64,000 bases of DNA from NCBI GenBank assembly GCA_963768775.1, contig CAVYIY010000006.1, positions 682,001 to 746,000 on the forward strand, in the 5' to 3' direction. The position numbers and the translations under genes were made by a program. Shown here in pieces: positions 36,482 through 47,151 of this stretch; positions within the stretch are counted from its first letter, which is position 1, and each line of letters opens with the position of its first letter. The notes under the pieces were generated by a model, which was not told the DNA's origin, searched no databases, and saw only the letters and a list, made by a program, of their open reading frames with translations. This stretch comes from FEN-33 sp963768775. GTDB taxonomy: Archaea; Thermoplasmatota; Thermoplasmata; Methanomassiliicoccales; UBA472.

Positions 36482-37411
36482 TCACGGCCGGGGTGGTCCG
36501 AACCCCAGAAGCACGACCACCTTGACCTTCCCGCCCAGCTGCTTGTCCTCGCGCGAGGAGTAGCGCACCCGGGCATTGGGGACGCGGAAAGCCACATCCT
36601 TGGCAATCTTCTCGGCCATGCTGCCGCCTGCATCCTCTGCAGAGGCGATGACCAATGCGGTTCGAACGCTTGCGAGGTCGAAATCGAACCAGGGAGAGGT
36701 GAACGCTTCCGACACCGCCCTCAATTCCCGGTCCTGCCCGCCGCTCACTCCTATGCCGCAGCGGACGTGCTTGCATGACGCGAAGTCCGAGCGCACCTGC
36801 ACCAAATCCTCGACGGTCAGCGTGGAGGCGAGCTCGATGACCGGCGCCATCATGATCACGTCCATGGCGGTGAACGCCTTTCGCAGCGGGAGGTTGGGCG
36901 CGATCTTGAGCAGGGAGTCGTTCTGGTAGGAGATCACGATGTCCGAATGCTCCATCACCCGGTCCATCGAGGCGTTCGCGAAATGCCGCCTCTCCCCGCC
37001 TTCGACGCTGAAAGGCATCGCCGCCGATACCACCACCAGCTTGCAGTGCTTGCGCGCGATGTTGGCCAAGGCCGGGGTGACGCTGCTTCCCGTCTCTCCC
37101 CCGAGACCGGTGAAAAGGAACATCAGGTCCGCCTCGCCGATGGCGCCGAACAATCCACTCTTCAGCGTACCCCCGATGGTCGTGAACATCTGCGGCGAGG
37201 TGGTCCGGAGCAGCCTGATGTGATCCGTGGTGAGCACGCACTTCTTCTCGATGCGGACGGGGCCTCCGGATTCCTCGCTCTTGCAGACCGCGATCGCCTC
37301 GAAAACCGAGTCGGATATAATATTGCAGCCTGCGCCACCGATACCGACCACCTTGACACGTGGTCTAGTCTTGCTGTCGGCAGACCCGAGGCGAACAATA
37401 TCTGGACTCAT
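36482..37411 (-). CDS. Divergent FtsZ-like protein lacking catalytic T7 residues
   Basis: This 309-aa protein aligns with FtsZ along its length. The T1 loop VVGIGGAGCN is intact and VISYQNDSLLKI resembles the FtsZ PNDKLL region; the C-terminal subdomain has GIGVSGGQDRELRAVSEAF and GGKVKVVVLLGFG. The tubulin signature GGGTG(T/S)G is changed to GLGGETGSS (residues 102-110). The T7 segment, normally NVDFAD, reads VRSDFAS (206-212), so two of three key residues are gone. GTP may bind but hydrolysis and normal filament turnover look unlikely. A regulatory or structural paralog of FtsZ is the best guess. Confidence 0.75.
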   Translation of the reverse strand: MSPDIVRLGSADSKTRPRVKVVGIGGAGCNIISDSVFEAIAVCKSEESGGPVRIEKKCVLTTDHIRLLRTTSPQMFTTIGGTLKSGLFGAIGEADLMFLFTGLGGETGSSVTPALANIARKHCKLVVVSAAMPFSVEGGERRHFANASMDRVMEHSDIVISYQNDSLLKIAPNLPLRKAFTAMDVIMMAPVIELASTLTVEDLVQVRSDFASCKHVRCGIGVSGGQDRELRAVSEAFTSPWFDFDLASVRTALVIASAEDAGGSMAEKIAKDVAFRVPNARVRYSSREDKQLGGKVKVVVLLGFGPPRP

Positions 37412-37556
37412 CGGCCATGTTATGGAGTATCGATTGAAATAAATTTTCGGTCAGTTGTAGGCGGGACGATTGGCATCTGCTGGTTGAGGATGAGGTCTCG
37501 GGACGGCAACTGACTTGAGGCAATAGAGCTCTTGTTCTCGCAGAAGGAGAGAGAGC

Positions 37557-37832
37557 TTGACCTATCCCCGCGAAGTGCTCAACGAGCTCCGCTGGAAGCC
37601 GGGGGAGAATCTGGCCGAGGCCGAAATCACCTACGTCCACCGCGGGGCACCGGGAGACGAGAGGACCATCTCCGGCGGGGATATCGTCGAGCTGGAACAC
37701 TCCTTCTTCGTCACCGAGGACGCCAAGATACCCTACCATCGGATCAAGCTGATCCGCTATCGGAGCAAGATCGTGTTCGATGTGGAGAAGGCTAGCATTC
37801 GTGATGGTGCATCTGAAAATAGGAAGATGTAG
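37557..37832 (+). CDS. DUF504 (UPF0248) protein
   Basis: This is a 91-aa member of the archaeal DUF504 family, related to the MJ1316 RNA-end recognition domain. Conserved elements are PREVLNELRWKPG, ITYVHRGAPGDERTISG and the IPYHRIKLIRYR core. A role in RNA binding or tRNA repair is suggested by related fusions, not shown here. The start at 37557 (TTG) follows GGAGAGAGAGC. Confidence 0.85.
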   Translation: MTYPREVLNELRWKPGENLAEAEITYVHRGAPGDERTISGGDIVELEHSFFVTEDAKIPYHRIKLIRYRSKIVFDVEKASIRDGASENRKM

Positions 37833-37841
37833 AAGGGGTTT

Positions 37842-38492
37842 CTAGCGCGGCTCGTTGCAATTCGGGCAGGTCCGCATGAAGGCGGGGTACTGCACGCCGC
37901 ACTTCTTGCACTTCACCATCTCCGCCTTGTGGGGCTCGGGTTGTGTTTCATGCGGCATCGGTTGAGCCTCGCTTGGCTGCGGCGGGGCCGGCGGGGCCGG
38001 CGCTCCCTGCTGGGGCGGGGCCTGGTATTGCTGGGGCGGGGCCTGCGCCTGCCCGACCTGATATTGGCCGGACGGATATGGCTGGTAGTTCGGCTGGAAG
38101 ACGTCCCTGATCCTCAGATAGGCGATCAGGAGCATCAGCCCTCCGATCACGCCGAATATCAGACCGAGGATCATCCAGATCAGCAGCTTGTCGGTGGCCT
38201 CCCTGAACTTGCCCAGGTCGACCGCGTCGAAGAAGGTGGTCTTCATCAGGAAGACCAGTAGGAAGTTGATGATCCCTGCTGCAAGGCTATAGCTTCCAAA
38301 GACTAAGCCGTTGAAGACTATCTGCACCACTCCGCTTATCACAAATGCCAAACCAATCAACAGCATCAGCCATTGGGCCCACCAGGCGATCTTGCGGGCC
38401 TCGGCGACTGGTGCTGGTAGCCAAGGAGGCGCCACGCTCTTGGCTAGAAAAGACAAATTCATTGAATCTAATTGTTGCTCCATTGATCCCAT
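37842..38492 (-). CDS. Three-span membrane protein with C-terminal zinc ribbon
   Basis: This 216-aa protein is not recognised as a named family. It has three hydrophobic segments (~38-60, 66-85, 104-126), a Pro/Gln-rich linker (~135-185) and a C-terminal zinc ribbon with CKKCGVQYPAFMRTCPNC. The layout is common among archaeal membrane proteins of unknown function. It faces away from the CDIN1-type gene. Confidence 0.7.
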   Translation of the reverse strand: MGSMEQQLDSMNLSFLAKSVAPPWLPAPVAEARKIAWWAQWLMLLIGLAFVISGVVQIVFNGLVFGSYSLAAGIINFLLVFLMKTTFFDAVDLGKFREATDKLLIWMILGLIFGVIGGLMLLIAYLRIRDVFQPNYQPYPSGQYQVGQAQAPPQQYQAPPQQGAPAPPAPPQPSEAQPMPHETQPEPHKAEMVKCKKCGVQYPAFMRTCPNCNEPR

Positions 38493-38689
38493 CCTCCGAT
38501 CTAGCGGATTCTTTACCGCTTGAGATTGAATCGTGTTCCCGGTATATAACCGCTCTGCAACCCAGACTTGCCTGGCTCAAGCGAATTCGCATCGCTCCGC
38601 GAGAGGCGATCCGCACGGCGATCGCTATTCTCCATCAAGGCTCCCCCCGAACATCCAGTTGACGAAAAGAACGGCCGGTCATTCGATAT

Positions 38690-38699
38690 CTACTTATAC
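38690..38699 (+). promoter_or_regulatory. TATA box of the nuclease pair
   Basis: CTACTTATAC-type element about 40 bases before ATG 38735. The gap 38493-38734 shows no gene. Confidence 0.4.
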
Positions 38700-38734
38700 C
38701 AAATTCGGACTACAAACCCCAAAAGAGTGACAAG

Positions 38735-39529
38735 ATGAAGTATCACGATTTCAAACACATATACGACCGATTGAACACTCCTTCAGACGTCAAGGCCCTG
38801 GCCAAAGAGCTTTGCCTTGATGAGGAACTTTTGACGGTCATCTATACGCAAAGAACGGTCCGCGAGACCACCAAGAAGTTCTACCGGGTGCAGCGCCACG
38901 CGGAGAGCATCCACAAGGAGTGGAAAAGCGGGAGGAGCATGCTCTCCCTTTCGGAGAAGTACGAGTTCCCCCCCATCCTCACCGGGCTGATGATCTTCCA
39001 GGCCAATGGCTGCTCGAAGAAGCAATTCTGGAACTATGTGCGCAACCCGGAGATCATCACCGATCTAAGGGTCCGCAAGGACATCATTGACATCACGCGG
39101 GAGGACTGCATCTATTCCCCCTGGGCGAACGAGGTGCAGTACAAGCGGGGACTGTGGGGCGAAGGCCAATTGGAGACCTGGCTCAAATCCAAGTCGCTGA
39201 CCTACCGCACCGAGAAGGACCTGCGCGGCGAATTCCCCAAGACACCGGACTGCTTGCTCGATGAGCCAATCCGGGTGAACGGTTGGGAGATCAATTGGAT
39301 CGAGTCCAAGGCATCCTTCGGCGACAAGGTGGAGATCAACAAGAACGTCAAGCGGCAGCTGGAGCCCTACACCGAGCTCTTCGGCGAAGGGCTCGTGGTC
39401 TACTGGTTCGGCTTCGTCGATGAGGCGGAGAACCCGGAGGGGATCTACATCACCGACTCTTCGCTGATGCACATGGACTGCACAGTGTTGAAAGCCGACT
39501 GCAAAAGGCCGCTAAACGGGACTCAATGA
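38735..39529 (+). CDS. CDIN1/C15orf41-type (TPD-motif) nuclease
   Basis: This 264-aa homologue of the archaeo-eukaryotic CDIN1 family has a helical N-terminal half (~1-120, likely DNA-binding HTH units) and a C-terminal PD-(D/E)XK fold. Active-site candidates are the TPD motif (Asp172) and Glu190-x-Lys192 in WIESKASFGDK. The human protein binds codanin-1 and is mutated in congenital dyserythropoietic anaemia; its substrate is unclear and the archaeal role is unknown. The Cas4-like gene follows 28 bases later on the same strand. Confidence 0.82.
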   Translation: MKYHDFKHIYDRLNTPSDVKALAKELCLDEELLTVIYTQRTVRETTKKFYRVQRHAESIHKEWKSGRSMLSLSEKYEFPPILTGLMIFQANGCSKKQFWNYVRNPEIITDLRVRKDIIDITREDCIYSPWANEVQYKRGLWGEGQLETWLKSKSLTYRTEKDLRGEFPKTPDCLLDEPIRVNGWEINWIESKASFGDKVEINKNVKRQLEPYTELFGEGLVVYWFGFVDEAENPEGIYITDSSLMHMDCTVLKADCKRPLNGTQ

Positions 39530-39557
39530 TTATAGACCTCGAAAGCGATTGGTTTTC

Positions 39558-40544
39558 ATGCAAGGGGAGACCATCTCCGCCAGCGACCTAGAGCGCTTTG
39601 GCTACTGCCCGCTGAGTTGGTGGCTCGGCATGCAGGCAGACGTGACCTCCGACGCCCTCGAGGAAGGGGAGAAGCAGCATGAAATGGTCTCCGACAAGCT
39701 GAGCAAGATACTCGACGAGGAGAAGAAGGCGCGGTCCTGGGAGAGGCTGATCCTGATCTTCTCCACGGTGGCGACCGTGCTAGGCATACTGGGGCTTAGC
39801 CTCCTCGGGGGGTTCGTGGACGCTGCCGTGGTGAGCGCGATATTGACGGTATTGTCGATTATTTGGGTCGTGGCGGCGATATTCCTGCTCTTCCGTTCGG
39901 CGTCGGTCAAGGACAAGAAGAAGAGCGCAAGCTACGAGCAGATCATCGTCGGTTTTGCCATCGTCGCCATGATAATCGCGCTCAATGCGGTCACGGTGCT
40001 CCAGTTCCATCCCGACCTTGCGCGCCTGATGGAGGTGGGGGCGCTGGTGCTGCTGATCGTCGCCTCGTTCGCCATGTACCGTTCGCTCTCCTCTAGCCTG
40101 AGGGCGAAGAGGAAGCGCGAGGAGGGCGCCATCGAAGGCGACATCCGCTACGTGGGGAGGGAGACCTCCCGCCTGCTGCGGTCCGAGCGCTACGGACTGA
40201 CCGGCCGGCCGGACTACATCCTCGAACGCAACGGCGAGATAATCCCGGTGGAGGTGAAGAGCGGGCGCAAACCCAAGGGGCCGCTGTTCTCCCATGTCCT
40301 CCAGGTCGGCGCCTACTGCCTGCTGCTCGAGGAAGAGGGCAACAAGGTATCCCATGGCATCCTCCGCTACGGCGACATGGAGCACGAGATCGAGTTCGAT
40401 GCCGAGCTCCGCTCCATACTTCTGGGCAAGGTGAAGGAGATGCGCCGGCTGATGGAGAGCGAGGACGTGCACCGCAACCACCACCGCCCGGGCAAGTGCC
40501 ATTCCTGCTCCCGCCGGGACATGTGCCCGGAAAGGCTGGAATGA
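39558..40544 (+). CDS. Membrane-embedded Cas4/RecB-like PD-(D/E)XK nuclease
   Basis: This 328-aa protein has the Cas4-like layout of one N-terminal Cys (YCP, Cys17), a RecB nuclease core and a C-terminal Cys cluster CHSCSRRDMC (Cys314, 317, 323) that should hold a 4Fe-4S cluster. Core residues are Asp219, Glu232-x-Lys234 and the QVGAY motif. Between the first Cys and the core lie four hydrophobic segments (~64-83, 89-112, 129-148, 158-177), which ordinary Cas4 lacks. No CRISPR array or other cas gene is present. It probably shares a transcript with the CDIN1-type gene. Confidence 0.82.
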   Translation: MQGETISASDLERFGYCPLSWWLGMQADVTSDALEEGEKQHEMVSDKLSKILDEEKKARSWERLILIFSTVATVLGILGLSLLGGFVDAAVVSAILTVLSIIWVVAAIFLLFRSASVKDKKKSASYEQIIVGFAIVAMIIALNAVTVLQFHPDLARLMEVGALVLLIVASFAMYRSLSSSLRAKRKREEGAIEGDIRYVGRETSRLLRSERYGLTGRPDYILERNGEIIPVEVKSGRKPKGPLFSHVLQVGAYCLLLEEEGNKVSHGILRYGDMEHEIEFDAELRSILLGKVKEMRRLMESEDVHRNHHRPGKCHSCSRRDMCPERLE

Positions 40545-42334
<1,790 letters not shown>

Positions 42335-42335
<1 letters not shown>

Positions 42336-43525
42336 CAGACCACGATGCTCCTGTTGTCCAGTGTCCCGGATACCTTCGCATGGCTGGATATCTTGCACCC
42401 TGCGCCCACGATGCATCCTGGGTCGATCACGACGCCCGCTCCGATCAGTGAGCTCTCCCCGACCAGGGCGCCGATCCTCTTGATGCTGAAGTACTCCTGG
42501 TCGACGCGCGAAACGGCCGCATCGGCAGGGCATTGCAGGCCCGGCCCGCAGGTGATCCCTTCGTCGAGCACGCAGTGAGAGAGGTGAGTATGCGAAGCCA
42601 GGCTGACGCTGTTCCCAATGAGGCTCTCCTCGATATAAGAATACGGGCCGATGGATACGCCATCGCCGATGCTGGTCGAGGGCATGATGGTCACCTGCGG
42701 CCCGATGTCGCAGCCCTCACCGATGATCACGGGGCCTTCGATATAGCAGCCCGAGCGGATCTTGCTGCCGGTCCCGATGGAAACGTCACCTTTGAGCACC
42801 GCTCCCTTCTCCACGCCTCCCTCGAACTGCTGACCCTGGAAATCCATCGCTGCCCCGTTCAGGCGGATCAGGTCCCAAGGATAGACCGCGTCCATCCACC
42901 GTCCCGAAGTGCGCACCGCTTGCAGCGGCACCTTCTGCAGGTTCCTCTGCAAGATGTCGGTTATGGTGCTCTCACCTTGAGCGATCCCTTCGTCGATTTG
43001 TTTGAAGATGCTCGGCGTAAAATAGTACATGCCAGTTGAAATGATATTGCTGATCTTGCTGCTCGGCTTCTCGATGATGCTGATGACCTGGTCCCCTTCC
43101 GTCCTGACCACGCCATACTTCGACGGCATCTCCGACGAGGTGACAACGACCGCGTTGCCATTCTTGTGCTTGAGCAAATCCTGCACGGTCTGGACATCAA
43201 TCAGGTTGTCCCCGGCGATGACCAGGAAGTCCCCGTCCACCGCTCCCTTGGCGACATGGAGGGCGTGCGCCGTTCCCAGCTGGCGGTCCTGAACCACGTA
43301 CTGGATGTTCGCGCCTATGGCCTTCCCGTCGCCGAAGTGAGACATGATGCGCTCCTTCTTGTAGCCGACGACGAGGACCACGTCCTTGATGCCCGCCTTG
43401 ACCAGCCCTTCCAGAACATGCTGCAGGATGGGGCGATTCGCCACCGGGATCATCACCTTCGGCCGCGAATTGGTGAAAGGACGCAAGCGCGTTCCCTCAC
43501 CCGCTGCCAGTACGACCGCTTTCAA
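42335..43525 (-). CDS. GlmU-like sugar-phosphate nucleotidylyltransferase / acetyltransferase
   Basis: This 396-aa two-domain enzyme starts with the nucleotidyltransferase signature VVLAAGEGTRLRPFTNSRPK. Its C-terminal part is a left-handed beta-helix of hexapeptide repeats (IIGEGCDIGPQVTI and following). With GlmS next to it, the likely job is glucosamine-1-phosphate acetylation and UDP-GlcNAc formation for glycoproteins and lipids. Related archaeal enzymes also act on glucose-1-phosphate with dTTP, so exact substrates are uncertain. Confidence 0.88.
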
Positions 43526-43705
43526 ATCAATGGCCTCCAGGCAGAGATTCCTGTTCTTCGTAATTAAACGTTGGTCGTATTTCTCTTGGACCGATGGAGC
43601 GGGACCGGCCGCCGAACCAGGGAATCATTCTTGCGAACCACCCCAAAAGGTTTTAAGCGGCACTCTGGGATGATTCGGACGGTAAGATCAGCAAAGAGGT
43701 TCCAG

Positions 43706-45170
43706 ATGATCCAGGAAACGGGAATGCGCATTCCTCAAGAGATCTATAGGTTCTTTTCGAATCCAGGTGGACATTCGCTGATTCTCCGAGGGAACGCAGG
43801 CGCGGGCAAGACCACGTTCGCCCTGCAGATAATCGAGGACCTTGCCGCGATCGAGAAGAGCTACTACTTCCCCACACGAGTATCGGACGAATCACTCTTC
43901 CTCCAATTCCCCTGGCTGAAGGAAAAGATGGACCTGTTCCTGCAGGCGAACGGAGACAAGAAGGGAGCGCCGGGCCAGAAATGGCAGCCCCGAGACGGGC
44001 TGTGCAAACTGAAGGGGTTGACTCCCAGCAGGCCGAGCGGCGGGAAGGACCGCATGTCCGTCAGCATCGGAAAGAACGTTGGCGAGATCGAATACCTCTA
44101 CAAGATGGTGGAGTCGCGCCTACCGGAAAGGACGCTCCTAGTCATCGATTCCCTGGACGCCTTGGCCGAGAGGAATGGAATACCGTGCGTCAAGCTCATC
44201 AGCGCGATCCAGAAGGACCTAGTCGAGGAATACAGGGCGAACGTGCTCTGCATATTGGAGAGCCCGGAGCAATTGCTCGACTACTTGGGCGATGGCGTCG
44301 TCCGCATCGGCATGACCGAGCACAATGGCCGGCGCATGCGCGAGATCGAGATTCTCAAGCTGCGCGGATGCGAGATCCAGCAGCCGAAGTACCTGTGCAC
44401 GTTGAAAGGCGGCCGGATGAGGAGTTTCGGATACTGGTGGGAACGGCCGTTCGCCTCGGACAAGCCGTGGAGGCCAGTGCCCGACTCCGGCAATCGGCTC
44501 TCCACCGGCATCAAGGACCTGGACGGCATGATCCTGGGCGGCCTTGAGCCTGGCTCGGTCGTACTGATCGAACTCGGGTCGGGCGTGCCGATCTCCGTAG
44601 CCGGCGCGATCGAAAACTCTCTCGTCTCCAATTTCGCATCGATCAATCGCGGCGTCATCTGGGTGCCGCTGCGCAAGGCCAGCGCCGAGAACGCCCGCGC
44701 CCGGGTCACGCTGAACCTACCCAAGGAGACGTTCGACAAGTGCGTCAGGGTGGGGGAGCACATTAGCGGCCTTGCAGGCTCTCAATACGTCATCCCGCTG
44801 GAGGGTTCGGACGCCTCCTCGGATTTCAAATGGCAGACGCTTACCTATCATCTGCAGGGAACGGATTCGCCTTCCCTATCGCTCATGGGCTTTGACACCT
44901 TGGAATCGATCTACGGGCCCCAGGTAATGGATCAGCTCATCGACCACATGGCCATGGTCCGCCGCAACAAATCGATATTCGTCGGCATCGTCTCGCCCTC
45001 TTCGACGTCAACCCAACGGCTCATCGACCTGGCCACGGTCAGGCTGAGGGTGGAGCGCGTGCGTCGGTACGGTGGTGCTCTGCGGCGAAGAACCATACAC
45101 CGAGCTGAACGCGATGCAATTGAATGAAACGGAATTGGGCGGGGGCATCAGCCTTACGCCGATTGTGTGA
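43706..45170 (+). CDS. KaiC-like two-domain RecA-family protein, frameshifted near the 3' end
   Basis: This is a 487-aa protein after correction. The first RecA-like domain has an intact Walker A (RGNAGAGKTTFAL) and Walker B-like LLVIDSLDAL. The second, from ~residue 255, has KDLDGMILGGLEPGSVVLIE but no P-loop lysine (GSGVPISVAGA). One extra base at 45062 (GTG-c-GTC) shifts the frame; removing it continues as VGTVVLCGEEPYTELNA to a TGA at 45168. ATG 43706 has AAAGAGGT just before it; ATG 43670 is possible. Function unknown; KaiC-like proteins in archaea are often linked to signalling. The next gene is related. Confidence 0.8.
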
Positions 45171-45180
45171 GGGATGCAAG

Positions 45181-45858
45181 ATGCAAGTCTCTTTGCCCGA
45201 CCAATCCGCGGTGCTGATGATCGGCAGTCCCGGCATCGGCATGCTGGAGTTCTGCATCGCCCTGAGCGAAGGCTACTTGGAGAAGGACGACGCCATCGTC
45301 TTCGTGGCCATGGACACCTCCCCGGCGGACGTAATCGCCATGATGGAAACTTTCGGCCTGCCCATGGACGAGCTGCTGGGCAAGCGCATCTTCTTCCTTG
45401 ACTACCACTCCTGCCTGCTCGGCACCAACATGGACCGCACCGGGGATCAGAACGGGGTGCGGACCATCTCGGACCTGGAAGGGATAATGTTCAACATCGC
45501 CGCGATAGCCGAGGAGACGGGGAAGCGGGTGCGGATATTCTTCCACTCGCTTTCCACGCTGTTCCTCTACAATCAGCCTAACGTGGTCCTGAAGTTCTTC
45601 CAGATAACCTGCTCCCGCATCCGCTCCCAGTATGGGACGGCGATCGTGGCCGTCCATGAGGGCGTTCACGACGAGCGCACGGTGAACCATCTCATGGCGA
45701 TCGCCGATGGCACGGTGGAACTGCGCTTCGACGACGATCTGAACAAGATGATGCGCATCCGCAACATGCGCGGCTATCCCACCTCGCCCAATTGGATACC
45801 TTTCGAGATCAAGAACCTGAGCAAGAACGAGGACGTGCGCCTGCTGGAATGGATCTGA
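45181..45858 (+). CDS. KaiC-like RecA-fold protein with degenerate P-loop
   Basis: This 225-aa single-domain protein is of the same superfamily as its upstream neighbour. The expected Walker A reads GSPGIGMLEF, with Met in place of Lys and Leu in place of Thr/Ser, so ATP hydrolysis is doubtful. IFFHSLSTLFLY sits where Walker B is expected. It begins 10 bases after the corrected stop of the first gene, with GAGGG upstream, so the two are co-transcribed and may form a complex. Confidence 0.75.
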   Translation: MQVSLPDQSAVLMIGSPGIGMLEFCIALSEGYLEKDDAIVFVAMDTSPADVIAMMETFGLPMDELLGKRIFFLDYHSCLLGTNMDRTGDQNGVRTISDLEGIMFNIAAIAEETGKRVRIFFHSLSTLFLYNQPNVVLKFFQITCSRIRSQYGTAIVAVHEGVHDERTVNHLMAIADGTVELRFDDDLNKMMRIRNMRGYPTSPNWIPFEIKNLSKNEDVRLLEWI

Positions 45859-46071
45859 TCAGCCTTCCTCCTCCTCGTCGAACGTGCCGTAGATGGAGTT
45901 GCGCATCTCCTCTTTCGACCGCTCCGTCTCCTTGTCGTATATCTTGCAGGCGACCTTGGGCCTTACCACCATCTCCTTCTTTGTGCAGTAGATGAGCTCG
46001 TAACCAGTCCCTGTCTCCGGCCGGGTGTCCCGGTAGAGACACGAGAAGCACATCGCCTTTTCTGTCGTCAC
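45859..46071 (-). CDS. Small Cys-containing protein
   Basis: This 70-aa protein is of unrecognised family. Four cysteines (CFSC near the N-terminus, then single Cys at YCTKK and ACKIY) suggest a zinc site, followed by an acidic tail (DEEEEG). It ends directly against the KaiC-like gene stop and lies before the glp operon on the opposite strand. Confidence 0.6.
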   Translation of the reverse strand: MTTEKAMCFSCLYRDTRPETGTGYELIYCTKKEMVVRPKVACKIYDKETERSKEEMRNSIYGTFDEEEEG

Positions 46072-46107
46072 GTTCCTCTCAATACAAGCGCTGGTATATT
46101 TGGTTTA

Positions 46108-47151
46108 TCAGTTCTTCTTAGGGGAGTTCTCGTCCAAGAAGACCACGAGGTCCTTCACCTCGATGCCGCCGGCGCGCCTGATGTTGGTGACGCAGAAGGG
46201 GCAGGGGGCGACCAGCAGGTCCGCTTTCGCCTCCAGGGCGGTGCGCACCTTCGCCTGCGCCAAGCGTAGCGCCACGTCCGGATGCCCCGCGACCACGCCG
46301 CCTCCCCCTCCGCAGCAGCGGTCTGCCTCCGCCATTTCTACCAGACGGACGCCAGGCAAGCTCTGCAGGAGATCGGCGGCATATTCAATCGCGTGCGGGC
46401 CGATGGTGCGGGCCAGATGGCAGGGCTGGTGCAGCGCCACGCGCACCTTCTTCGCCTTCGCGCTCTGCCTGGCATGCGAACGCTTGCTTTCGTAGAGATA
46501 TTCGATGGTATGCAGCGGCCGGAGCGAATAATGCTGCGTGAAATGGGTCTGGCATCCGGGACAGCTGGTGACGATGGTCTGGAATCCCTCGAAGAGCCTG
46601 AGATTCCTCTCCCGCAGGCTCGCCACCCTGTCCCAATCCCCCAGCTTCTCCAAGGGAGCGCCGCAGCAGAGCCATCCGTCAGGCGTTGTGATGCCGCCGA
46701 CCTTGGAGAGGAGGCTCGCGGTAGACCTGGGGATGTCGGTCAGGCGCAGCTCGCCGATGCAGCCAGGGAAGTACAGCACCTCCTTCCCTTTGCTTTCGGC
46801 GGGCTGGTAGCGCTCCTGTTCGGGTGCCACCGAGCGCCCGTACCTGTCGATGCATTCCATGATCCGCTTGTGACCGGACAGTGCCAGGTCCTGCTGGAAT
46901 ATCTTCCGCCGAACCTCGATGATCCTTTCCGGCAGCGGTATTCGCGCCGGACAGACCTCGCCGCAGCGGTAGCAGGCGGTGCAGCGCATGATGTCCTCCC
47001 TCGTCCCCGCCATCTCGTCCGCGAAGCGGACTGCCTCGACGGCGAGGCTGCGAGGCCCGGAGAACCGGTCAATGCCTTCGAGCCCAACGACCGGGCAGGC
47101 GAGCTGGCAAGCGCCGCATTTGAAGCAACCGTTCTCGTTCAGCGTCACCAA
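46108..47151 (-). CDS. glpC: GlpC-like iron-sulfur subunit of anaerobic glycerol-3-phosphate dehydrogenase
   Basis: This 347-aa membrane-associated electron carrier has two [4Fe-4S] motifs near the N-terminus (CFKCGACQLACP, CTACYRCGEVCP) and two CCG domains (CCGAPLEKLG, CCGGGGGVVAG). Such proteins pass electrons to quinone or a thiol carrier; HdrD and TfrB are relatives. The assignment as GlpC rests on glpB and glpA directly upstream. Confidence 0.82.
   Translation of the reverse strand: MVTLNENGCFKCGACQLACPVVGLEGIDRFSGPRSLAVEAVRFADEMAGTREDIMRCTACYRCGEVCPARIPLPERIIEVRRKIFQQDLALSGHKRIMECIDRYGRSVAPEQERYQPAESKGKEVLYFPGCIGELRLTDIPRSTASLLSKVGGITTPDGWLCCGAPLEKLGDWDRVASLRERNLRLFEGFQTIVTSCPGCQTHFTQHYSLRPLHTIEYLYESKRSHARQSAKAKKVRVALHQPCHLARTIGPHAIEYAADLLQSLPGVRLVEMAEADRCCGGGGGVVAGHPDVALRLAQAKVRTALEAKADLLVAPCPFCVTNIRRAGGIEVKDLVVFLDENSPKKN

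Noticed and set aside
39558..40544. Cas4 as part of a CRISPR system
   Set aside because: No repeat array, cas1, cas2 or effector gene lies in the window, and the membrane insertion is not a feature of CRISPR Cas4.
42336..42533. N-terminal extension of GlmS
   Set aside because: It would remove the free N-terminal Cys needed for the glutaminase and overlaps the GlmU-like gene in another frame.
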